A stretch of DNA of 13,835 bases from CAYVOX01 sp964453035 (lineage in GTDB: Bacteria > Chloroflexota > Anaerolineae > Anaerolineales > Anaerolineaceae), in assembly GCA_964453035.1 (NCBI GenBank), contig CAYVOX010000089.1:1-13835 (forward strand). Direction: 5' to 3'. The notes under the pieces are model-generated. The model did not search any database. It saw nothing but the letters and a program-made list of their open reading frames with translations, and was not told the origin of the DNA. Shown here one piece after another: positions 7,020 through 13,835 of this stretch. A program made the position numbers and the translations under genes. Position 1 is the first letter of the stretch, and each line of letters begins with the position of its first letter.

Positions 7020-10016
7020 ATGCCTGAAAAAACCAAAACGCAAGCTCCAAAAAGCAAGCAAATCCAAAAGCCTCGCGTCGAACAAGCTGATCCAGAGCTT
7101 GCCAGCGAACCACCCGTCGAAATGGATGGTTTGGCAAACGATATCGCCCGTCAATTAGCAGGCCAGCCTCCTGCTCCACAGAGCTCTCGCTCCAGGCCAA
7201 AGTTCACCTCGCGCCAGGTGAACCAGTTGCAGCGTAAAGTGGGCAACCAGGCCACGCGCAGGATGCTGACTGCCGCCGGGCCAGGGCTAATCCAGCGTCG
7301 GGATGATTACAACATTCCACCCGCGTCAACCCCCTCCCCCGGGTCACAACAAGGTCCTGCTTCATCCCCGGCACCAGTCAGTGCCAACCCTGAGAGCATG
7401 GATTTTGAGGGTTATAACATCAAACCGGAAAATTCCATCATCGAGACGGCTATGCTGGGCGTGATGGCAAAAAGCGGAGTCGACGGGGCAGAAAAGGCTG
7501 TTCAACGCTTCAGCTTTATTGTGCCTGCCAACGATGGGCACAGAGCGCTGAAAGACAAAATCTACCCGATGTTGAACGCCAAGTTCGAGGAACTCAAGGC
7601 TAAAGCCATCGCTTATGCCGACGGTGCTTTTTACAGCGCAGCTGTTCAGAATCTTGAGACCATCCTGGGGGAAAGCGAAAAGGCGCTGGAAAGCGAAAAG
7701 AAGCACTACGGACTGGATAAAAAAGTCTATTCAGGTGGTGGAAACGCCTACCCGGAAAAGAAAGAACAGGAACTGACCGAGATGGCTTCCGAAGCCAGGA
7801 AATTGGCTGCCTTCCAGAAGCGCATCGATGAACTGGTCAAGAGAAAAGAAAGCCTTGAAATCCCTATCTACAAGACGGAATACCCTGATTACGAAGTCAG
7901 CAAATATATCAAACCCACTCGCACCAGGGTGGGAACGCAAATCAAAGACCAGGCAGCCTACGATGCGGTGACCAATGAAATGGGCACCATCCAGAAGGAA
8001 TATGACCTGGCGCGCTTTGCAGCCGAGGCAAAATTCCCCATTCTGGCTTCTTTTAAACCTCCGGATGGGTTGGGCAAGCTTGAGAAAATGGCCGAAGGCG
8101 ACAAAAACGACCGGCTTAACGTGGTCACCGAGGAACTCTACGAGAAGACGCAAAACATTGACCAGCTAAAAAAGGTGGCGCGCGACGGAAAATTTGTCTT
8201 CAAGCAGGATAGCATCGTCCAGACCACCAAGAAAACGCTGGGCGTAACGCCCGGATCGCTGGAAGATTGCGGCATCAACTGGCGCAAAGAAAAAATCGCC
8301 TCGAGCGAGCTTTACGGAAACCTGGCCCTGGCGCTCGTCAGCATCATCGGCGGGATCTTACTCGCCATTCCCACAGCCGGTGCCAGCGTGGTGACGGCTG
8401 TCGGCGCTGGAATGTCTGCCGGGGCAGGCTTAATCACCATCCAGAAAGGCATTCACGAGTACAACGTTGAAAAAGCTGCCGCCGGCAACAATTTTGATAA
8501 AGCCCGCAGCATTTCGCAACAGGACCCCAGCCTGTTCTGGCTGGCGCTGGATGTCGTCGGTGCTGTTGTGGATATTGCCGCAGCAGCCAAGGTCTTTACG
8601 CGCGGAGCGGCAGCCATTCGCTCTGCAGCCAAATTAAAAAACGAAAAAGAAGCCGCAGAGCTCGCGCTTCAAAACGGCGGCTTATCTTCTGTTTATCCGA
8701 ATCCGGAAGTACTCGGCAAGAAGATGGCAGCCAACGGGCTGCTGGATGCCTCTAAGAGCAAGACCGGCTCCCTGCTGGATATTCTGAAAGACGCAGCCCA
8801 TCCCACCACCAAAGCCCTCATGGCTGGCGACCCCGGCGCCATTCGCAATCTGGTCAAATCCTACGGCAAGTGGGAAGGGTTGCTCGCCGAGCTTGAGGCT
8901 GGCTCGCCGGAGATGAAGCAAATCGCCGCAAAAATCAACGCCTACCGCCAGGAAAAGTTCATGAAACCGCTGGAGGAAGCCGGCTTTAAGACCCAGGGCG
9001 GCTCCTCGGAACACGTAACCAGCGATATTGATGTCTATTCCACCTCGGATGAGAAGATGGGCGCTGGCGCGAAGCTGATTGAAAAAGAGAAACAACTGAC
9101 CGCTGAATGGGGCTCCGCAAGCTGGGATGTGGACTTGCGTATCACCTTCTACACCGACCTTAAGAGCCGCCTGCTGGTGGCAGATGAATTAATAGATATG
9201 CAGCTGCTCAGCGAAGCCGAGAAAGCCGCCATTCTTATCGAGCAATCCAAATTGAGCACCAAATACAATATGGCACGCCGCCTGCAAACCGCTGTTGGCA
9301 ACCCCGAACTCATCGCCCAGATTGAAAAAGATGCCGTTGAGGCTGGGGTGGAAAACCTGGACGAAGTGCGCAAATTGGCCGCCCAGGGCGAGGATGTGGC
9401 TCTGCGCAACCAGGCCCTCCTGGAGGCAGACGATTGGGAAGCGAAATTCACCAAAGCCAAGGAAACCTACAAAGCCGATAAATCCGAAGCCAACAAGCAG
9501 GCCGTCAAAGAGTACGGCCTTAACCTGCAGCGCGCCCAGATGCGCGCCAATTTCTACACCAAAGAAGCCGTCCTCTCACCCGGCACGGCTTATGACGTAC
9601 TCAAACTGCCCAGGCAGGCGCAGGGGCTTCAGGTGGCAGATGCCATCCTTGAGTGGACCGCCATCATGGAGCATAAAATCGCCGAGTACGGCTCAGTGAC
9701 CAAAGCTCTGCGCGAGTATGAACCCTGGAAGTACATGGATCGCATCGCTGCCCAGGCTCAAAAAGCTCAGATTGATGAAACTCTGATGGTGCGCTTGAAC
9801 TTCCTCAAGGACCGCGCCAGCCGCATCGTCCCTGCCGAGGTGCGCTCTGAGCAGTGGGTGAAGGAAGCGGAACACCTGGGCGGATATGCCAAGATGGATG
9901 CGGGCAACATGCGCGTGTACCAGCAGTTCAAGGGCGATATGAGCAAGATTGCCGCCGATATCCGCGCCTCCGAAATGAAAAAGCTGGAAGCCGCCGCTCC
10001 CACACCCACCCCGTAA
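7020..10016 (+). CDS. Large putative effector-like protein: LQR-x-x-GN leader motif, hydrophobic centre, nucleotidyltransferase-like motif
   Basis: This 998-residue protein is not one I can name. The first 60 residues are polar and low in complexity. Residues 70-94 contain LQRKVGNQATRRML followed by IQRR, which resembles the LQRxxGNxA motif seen near the N-terminus of DUF4157-type and contractile-injection-system cargo proteins. No HExxH peptidase motif is present. A Pro/Ser linker (99-125) leads to a long helical, charged region. Residues 431-474 and 503-526 are hydrophobic and Gly/Ala-rich, like the membrane-interacting segments of large toxins. Near 655-710 the pattern G660-G-S-S, S668-D-I-D671 and W702-D-V-D-L matches the catalytic layout of the nucleotidyltransferase (pol-beta) fold. 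The rest is helical and ends in TPTP. No signal peptide is seen. The ribosome site is GGGAG (7007-7011). The effector role and the enzymatic activity are inferences. No immunity gene or injection-system gene is adjacent. Confidence 0.8.
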   Translation: MPEKTKTQAPKSKQIQKPRVEQADPELASEPPVEMDGLANDIARQLAGQPPAPQSSRSRPKFTSRQVNQLQRKVGNQATRRMLTAAGPGLIQRRDDYNIPPASTPSPGSQQGPASSPAPVSANPESMDFEGYNIKPENSIIETAMLGVMAKSGVDGAEKAVQRFSFIVPANDGHRALKDKIYPMLNAKFEELKAKAIAYADGAFYSAAVQNLETILGESEKALESEKKHYGLDKKVYSGGGNAYPEKKEQELTEMASEARKLAAFQKRIDELVKRKESLEIPIYKTEYPDYEVSKYIKPTRTRVGTQIKDQAAYDAVTNEMGTIQKEYDLARFAAEAKFPILASFKPPDGLGKLEKMAEGDKNDRLNVVTEELYEKTQNIDQLKKVARDGKFVFKQDSIVQTTKKTLGVTPGSLEDCGINWRKEKIASSELYGNLALALVSIIGGILLAIPTAGASVVTAVGAGMSAGAGLITIQKGIHEYNVEKAAAGNNFDKARSISQQDPSLFWLALDVVGAVVDIAAAAKVFTRGAAAIRSAAKLKNEKEAAELALQNGGLSSVYPNPEVLGKKMAANGLLDASKSKTGSLLDILKDAAHPTTKALMAGDPGAIRNLVKSYGKWEGLLAELEAGSPEMKQIAAKINAYRQEKFMKPLEEAGFKTQGGSSEHVTSDIDVYSTSDEKMGAGAKLIEKEKQLTAEWGSASWDVDLRITFYTDLKSRLLVADELIDMQLLSEAEKAAILIEQSKLSTKYNMARRLQTAVGNPELIAQIEKDAVEAGVENLDEVRKLAAQGEDVALRNQALLEADDWEAKFTKAKETYKADKSEANKQAVKEYGLNLQRAQMRANFYTKEAVLSPGTAYDVLKLPRQAQGLQVADAILEWTAIMEHKIAEYGSVTKALREYEPWKYMDRIAAQAQKAQIDETLMVRLNFLKDRASRIVPAEVRSEQWVKEAEHLGGYAKMDAGNMRVYQQFKGDMSKIAADIRASEMKKLEAAAPTPTP

Positions 10017-10067
10017 CGCCTCAAGTTGTGCTTCGGCGAAAACTACACTGCTAAAGGAATCATCTCA

Positions 10068-10730
10068 ATGACCGACCCCCTCGTCCTCATCCACACCGTC
10101 TCTCCCCTCGTTGAAGTTTTCACCCGCCTGTGCGCGGAGATCCTGCCGGGCGTGCGTATCATCCACATCCTCGATGAACCCCTGCTGGAGCGCATTCGCC
10201 TGCGGGGCGGCCTGCACCCGCAGGATAGCGCCCGCCTGGACACTCACGCCGAGATAGCCGCTGAGGTGGGCGCGGTGGCCGTCCTGGTGACCTGCTCCAC
10301 GGTCTCACCGGCGGTGGATGGGATGCTCCCGCGCGCCTTTCCGGTGTTTAAAATTGACACCGCCATGGTGGCTGAAGCCGTCCGCCAGGGCGGGCGCATC
10401 GGGGTCATTGCCACCAACCCCACCACCCTGGCGCCCACTCGCAGCCTGCTGCAAGGCGAAGCAACAGCCCGGGGCAAAACGGTGGACGTGGAAATGCTCC
10501 TGGTGGAAGGCGCGCTCAAAGCCCTGATGAATGGGGACGGCACCACCCACGACGCCCTGGTGCTGCAGGCTGTGGCGCAGATTTCTGCGCGGGTGGATGT
10601 GGTGGTGCTGGCGCAGGCCTCCATGGCGCGCGTGCTGGCTGGCCTGCCCGCAGCGCACAGCACCGTTCCCATCCTCACCAGCCCGCACCTGGCCCTGGAG
10701 CAGGTTAAAACGGCCGTTTTTCAGCGCTAA
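10068..10730 (+). CDS. Aspartate/glutamate racemase-family protein
   Basis: This 220-residue soluble protein has the Asp/Glu/hydantoin racemase fold by its motifs: VLVTCSTVSPAVDGM with the first active-site cysteine, RIGVIATNPTTLAPTRSLL, and VVVLAQASMARVL near the C-terminus. In two-base racemases a second cysteine acts in the last region; here it reads AQAS, so only one catalytic thiol is evident. This could mean a different reaction, such as a decarboxylase- or isomerase-like activity. I chose the ATG at 10068 because AAAGGA (10053-10058) lies nine bases upstream and the N-terminus MTDPLVLIHTVSPLVEVF starts the first beta strand. An in-frame extension to 10026 adds 14 unlikely residues. It follows the 998-residue gene by 51 bases with no terminator between, so read-through transcription is possible. 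The substrate is unknown. Confidence 0.8.
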   Translation: MTDPLVLIHTVSPLVEVFTRLCAEILPGVRIIHILDEPLLERIRLRGGLHPQDSARLDTHAEIAAEVGAVAVLVTCSTVSPAVDGMLPRAFPVFKIDTAMVAEAVRQGGRIGVIATNPTTLAPTRSLLQGEATARGKTVDVEMLLVEGALKALMNGDGTTHDALVLQAVAQISARVDVVVLAQASMARVLAGLPAAHSTVPILTSPHLALEQVKTAVFQR

Positions 10731-10805
10731 AACTCAGTTGCACACAGGCTTCCCTGTCGTACAAATTCCCGGCGGGGGTGAATCATCGCACCTGGCGCCG
10801 GCATA

Positions 10806-10834
10806 TTCCAGTTTTTATCCAGTAGCCTTATAAT
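10806..10834 (+). promoter_or_regulatory. Candidate promoter giving a near-leaderless MFS transcript
   Basis: A consensus -10 hexamer TATAAT (10829-10834) is preceded at 17 bases by a weak -35-like TTCCAG (10806-10811). The predicted transcription start near 10841 lies only about five bases before the ATG at 10846. No Shine-Dalgarno sequence is visible ahead of that ATG. Confidence 0.4.
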
Positions 10835-10845
10835 GTGACCTCATT

Positions 10846-12087
10846 ATGACCTTTTCCCACCCGTCTCTTCCGTCTACCAGGTGGAAGCTTCTTATCCTCT
10901 CCGCGCTGACGGCAGCTTTTTCTGTTGCCGCGCCCTCCATGGGTCTCTCGGTGCTCTTCAAGGAAATCTCCACCGACCTGCAGCTCAACCTGGTGCAGGT
11001 GGGGCTGGTGTGGAGCATCGGGTCGCTGCCAGCCATCCTCACCGCCCTGTTCAGCGGGGTGATCATCGACCGGGTGGGACCCAAACGGGTGATGGTTTTC
11101 GGCGTGGTCATGGCGGCGGTGATGGCAGCGCTGCGCGGGCTGGCTGCCGATTTCAGCAGTTTGCTTGCCATCATCCTGCTGGGCGGGGCGCTCTCGCCGC
11201 TCATTACCATGTCGGCGTACAAGATGAACGGAGTGTGGTTTCCGGCGCAGCAGTTGGGGCTTGCAAACGGCGTCTTTTCCATGGGCATGGCGCTGGGCTT
11301 TATGCTCGGCTCCTTCTTCAGCGCCACGCTGCTCTCGCCCTGGCTGGGGGGCTGGCGTCAGGTGATGTTCTTTTTTGGCGCCCTGGCGGCGGTGTGCTGC
11401 CTTCCGTGGCTGTTCACCCCGTCGGCGCCTTCATCCCAGCGCGCAACCACCCTGGCACAGCCGGCCATTTCGATGCGATATGCGTTTTCTCACCTTCTTA
11501 AGCTCAAAGGGCTGTGGCTGGTGGGGCTGGCCATGCTGGGCTACAGCGGCAGCATCCAGGGCATCCTGGGTTATTTGCCGCTGCACCTGCGCGATGTAGG
11601 CTGGCCTTCGGTCAGCGCCGATGGCGCCCAGACGCTTTTCCACGCCATGAGCCTGGCGTTTGTCATCCCGCTCAGCTATTTATCAGACCGGTTACGGGTG
11701 AGGAAAAACGTGCTGATGGTCACCCTCTCGTTGACGCTGCTGGGGATCGGCTTACTTTTCTTCTCCAACGGCTGGCTGGTGTGGGTTGCCGTCATCCTGG
11801 CTGGCGCCGGGCGCGACGCCACCATGGGGCTGCTCTTCACCATGGGCATCCAGACCAAAGGCGTCGGCGCGGCTTACGCGGGCTCTGCTACCGGTGCGGT
11901 CAGTTTCTTTTCGTATATCGGTTCGATGCTTGCCTCGCCGGTGGGCAACAGCCTGGCCGCTTACGGCTCTGGCATGCCCTTTGCCTTCTGGGCGGGGTTG
12001 GTGGTCCTTTCCATCACCAGCCTGCTGCTCATCCCGCCTGCCCGGGTCAAAGATGGAACTCGGGAAGAGGAGTTCTCCTCCGTATAA
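10846..12087 (+). CDS. Major facilitator superfamily transporter
   Basis: This 413-residue inner-membrane protein has about twelve hydrophobic segments. MFS motif A is recognisable in the first cytoplasmic loop as SGVIIDRVGPKRVM (about residues 71-84). A second loop of similar type, SYLSDRLRVRKNV, lies between the halves near residues 278-290, as expected for the duplicated six-helix units. WFPAQQLGLANGVFSMGMALG (from about 131) is the conserved helix 4-5 region of MFS carriers resembling the CynX/NarK-like and organic anion groups, but the substrate cannot be assigned. The ATG at 10846 is used because TM1 begins at about residue 14; the next ATG would remove it. No ribosome site is visible. 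It lies 115 bases after the racemase gene and no clear terminator follows it. Confidence 0.88.
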   Translation: MTFSHPSLPSTRWKLLILSALTAAFSVAAPSMGLSVLFKEISTDLQLNLVQVGLVWSIGSLPAILTALFSGVIIDRVGPKRVMVFGVVMAAVMAALRGLAADFSSLLAIILLGGALSPLITMSAYKMNGVWFPAQQLGLANGVFSMGMALGFMLGSFFSATLLSPWLGGWRQVMFFFGALAAVCCLPWLFTPSAPSSQRATTLAQPAISMRYAFSHLLKLKGLWLVGLAMLGYSGSIQGILGYLPLHLRDVGWPSVSADGAQTLFHAMSLAFVIPLSYLSDRLRVRKNVLMVTLSLTLLGIGLLFFSNGWLVWVAVILAGAGRDATMGLLFTMGIQTKGVGAAYAGSATGAVSFFSYIGSMLASPVGNSLAAYGSGMPFAFWAGLVVLSITSLLLIPPARVKDGTREEEFSSV

Positions 12088-12130
12088 AGCCAGAAATAGG
12101 AGTAAAATCACCAATAATCCATTTGGCTTA

Positions 12131-12159
12131 TTGACATTCAGTCTTTGGTTTGTCATAAT
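12131..12159 (+). promoter_or_regulatory. Sigma70-type promoter of the S8 peptidase gene
   Basis: A consensus -35 TTGACA (12131-12136) and CATAAT (12154-12159), one base from consensus, are separated by 17 bases in the 196-base AT-rich gap between the transporter and the peptidase. The predicted start is near 12166, giving a leader of about 118 bases. This supports separate transcription of the peptidase gene. Confidence 0.6.
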
Positions 12160-12283
12160 ATTCAAATCCCATGCAATTTTTGTAAAATATTCTGCGCGGT
12201 GGAGGCCAGCATAAGACAATCACATCGAGCTGATTCATCTCATCACAGACTCACGCGGTTAAAATCTAAATGTGGAGGAACCT

Positions 12284-13835
12284 ATGAAACGCGCAACACT
12301 GATTTCCAGTTTACTCGTCATTGCAATGCTTATCGTCTCAGTCGTCTTCGTCCCGTCTGCCTCAGCAGATTCGGGCAAGACCAGGGTGTTTGTGCAATTT
12401 GCCCCCGGGCAGCGCGGCGCAGTGGAAAGCGCCCTGAAGAGCGCCAAAGCCCAGTTCCATTACGCCTTCGATGATCTGGACGCCTTTACCGTCACCCTGC
12501 CGGTGGCTGCGTTAAAGGGCATTCAGAACAACCCCAACGTGGTGCTGGTGGAAGAAGACGTGGTGCGCTCCCCCATCTCGATCATGCCCTCCAAAGCGCA
12601 AGTGGTTGAATCCCCTGAAGGACAGATTGTGCCTTACGGCATTGATATGGTCCAGGCGCGGCAAGTGTGGGATGCCGACGGGAATGGGGTAGTGGATACC
12701 GGCGCGCCAACCGGCGCCGGTCGCAAAATCTGCATCATCGACTCGGGCTTCTACACCGGCCATGAAGATTTCCAGGGTATCACAGTCGACGGTTATACCG
12801 GCAACCTGCCGTGGAATGTTGACGGCTTCGGCCACGGTTCGCATGTGGCTGGCACCATCGCGGCAGTGAACAATGCGCTGGGCGTGGTCGGCGTCACCCC
12901 CGGCACCGTGAGCCTGTACATTGTGCGCGTCTTCGGCGATGACGGCGCCTGGGCCTATTCATCCACGCTGATTGACGCCGCCAAGCGGTGCCAGACAGCC
13001 GGCGCCAATATCATCAGCATGAGCCTGGGTGGAGCCAAATCCAGCACCACCGAAAAGCGCGGCTTCGACAGCCTGTACAGCGCCGGAATCCTTTCCGTCG
13101 CGGCGGCGGGCAACGACGGCGTTGACGGCATTGATCCCTACAGCTACCCCGCCTCCTACGCCTCGGTCGTTTCCGTGGCTGCCATTGATGAGGCCATGCT
13201 TGTGGCGGATTTCTCTCAGAACAACGACCAGGTTGAACTGGCTGCGCCCGGCGTGGGCGTGCTCAGCACCCTGCCTTATCTGGACACCAACACCGTGACG
13301 GTGGACGGCGTGACCTACACCGGCGGGCACATCGAGTTCAGCGCGCTCGGCTCAGCCAGCGGCGCGCTGGTGGACGGCGGACTGTGCGGAACGGCGGGGT
13401 CCTGGTCTGGCAAGGTGGTGCTGTGCCAGCGCGGCGATTTCGACTTCGCCACCAAGGTGCTGGCCGTGCAGAGCGGCGGCGGAACGGCTGCGCTCATCTA
13501 CAACAACGTGCCGGGCGGCTTCCTGGGCACCATGGGCGAGAGCACCTCAACTATCATCGGCATCAGCCTGAGCCAGGAAGACGGTCTATACCTGGTGGGC
13601 AACAAGCTCGGCTCGGATGCCAGCGTGTTCAGTGACCACGACTGGCCTGCCAGCGGTTATGAGAAATGGGATGGCACCTCCATGGCGACCCCGCACGTTT
13701 CGGCAGTGGCTGCCCTGGTGTGGAGCAAGAATCCCAGCCTGACCAACGTCCAGGTGCGCTCAGCGCTGCAAGCAACCGCTAAGGATCTCGGCACCGCCGG
13801 ACGCGACGCTTACTACGGTTACGGCCTTGTGCAGG
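12284..13835 (+). CDS. Secreted subtilisin-family (S8) serine peptidase, cut off by the window edge
   Basis: The frame is open from the ATG at 12284 to the last base, giving 517 residues and no stop. GGAGGAA is the ribosome site. Residues 1-28 form a Sec signal peptide (MKR, a hydrophobic core, then SASA). Residues about 31-93 resemble the I9 inhibitor propeptide, including VVLVEEDVVRS. The catalytic triad is D153 (CIIDSG), H184 (GHGSHVAGT) and S466 (GTSMATPH), with N277 (AAGND) for the oxyanion hole. A PA-like insertion (about 349-449, containing GKVVLCQRGDFDFATKV) sits between the asparagine and the serine. A calcium-loop-like D130-A-D-G-N-G-V-V-D138 precedes the domain. It is likely an extracellular protease for protein scavenging; the specificity is not readable. 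Further C-terminal domains may lie beyond the window. Confidence 0.92.
   Translation, partial: MKRATLISSLLVIAMLIVSVVFVPSASADSGKTRVFVQFAPGQRGAVESALKSAKAQFHYAFDDLDAFTVTLPVAALKGIQNNPNVVLVEEDVVRSPISIMPSKAQVVESPEGQIVPYGIDMVQARQVWDADGNGVVDTGAPTGAGRKICIIDSGFYTGHEDFQGITVDGYTGNLPWNVDGFGHGSHVAGTIAAVNNALGVVGVTPGTVSLYIVRVFGDDGAWAYSSTLIDAAKRCQTAGANIISMSLGGAKSSTTEKRGFDSLYSAGILSVAAAGNDGVDGIDPYSYPASYASVVSVAAIDEAMLVADFSQNNDQVELAAPGVGVLSTLPYLDTNTVTVDGVTYTGGHIEFSALGSASGALVDGGLCGTAGSWSGKVVLCQRGDFDFATKVLAVQSGGGTAALIYNNVPGGFLGTMGESTSTIIGISLSQEDGLYLVGNKLGSDASVFSDHDWPASGYEKWDGTSMATPHVSAVAALVWSKNPSLTNVQVRSALQATAKDLGTAGRDAYYGYGLVQ

Noticed and set aside
10707..10721. AAAACGGCCGTTTTT as a terminator of the racemase-family gene
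   Set aside because: The palindrome leaves almost no loop, lies inside coding sequence before the stop, and has only a short T run.
12086..12129. Terminator after the transporter gene
   Set aside because: AAGCCA/TGGCTT-type pairing is imperfect, far apart and lacks a U-tract.
1..13835. CRISPR array, insertion sequence, tRNA or rRNA genes
   Set aside because: I saw no regularly spaced direct repeats, transposase motifs, or tRNA/rRNA signatures on either strand.

Overview
The window looks like a chromosomal segment of a free-living bacterium with moderately GC-rich genes and AT-rich intergenic regions. The gene mix is a Hyb-type membrane [NiFe] hydrogenase operon, an acyl-lipid desaturase, a large protein with an LQR-x-x-GN-type leader, and a secreted subtilase. 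This would fit an Anaerolineae-like Chloroflexota member, but that assignment is inference from gene content and style, not from a marker gene. All nine complete genes end in TAA.

Layout. Bases 1-163 hold unassigned sequence with two short hairpins and then a terminator-like hairpin. Bases 164-393 form an AT-rich control region with a CRP/FNR-family-like palindrome, a well-formed sigma70-type promoter and two further inverted repeats. Bases 394-5800 carry a five-gene operon in the order of E. coli hybOABCD: Tat-exported small subunit, Tat-exported four-cluster ferredoxin, NrfD-type membrane subunit, large subunit and maturation protease. A bidirectional terminator (about 5830-5855) separates it from a convergent fatty acid desaturase (5871-6866, minus). 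A 998-residue protein (7020-10016) diverges from the desaturase; it has an LQRKVGNQA leader motif, a hydrophobic middle and a nucleotidyltransferase-like motif. It is followed by an Asp/Glu racemase-family protein (10068-10730), an MFS transporter (10846-12087) and the start of a secreted S8 peptidase (12284 to the window edge).

The standout feature is in the large subunit. Its N-terminal nickel-binding motif, normally R-x-C-G-x-C-x-x-x-H, reads R-I-C-G-V-(TGA)-T-T-V-H, and the frame stays open for 509 more codons with all other hallmarks intact. A 6-bp hairpin with a G in the second loop position lies 18 to 34 bases after the TGA, where a bacterial SECIS belongs. The simplest biological reading is a selenocysteine at the second cysteine of L1, the bridging nickel ligand. 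This differs from classical [NiFeSe] enzymes, which carry Sec in the C-terminal L2 motif; here L2 keeps both cysteines. A sequencing error or a fresh nonsense mutation remains possible.

Working together, the small and large subunits would oxidise H2 on the outer face of the membrane. Electrons would pass through the ferredoxin to the NrfD-type subunit and into the quinone pool. The protease trims the large subunit after nickel insertion. The genes downstream of 5870 have no evident functional link to the hydrogenase.
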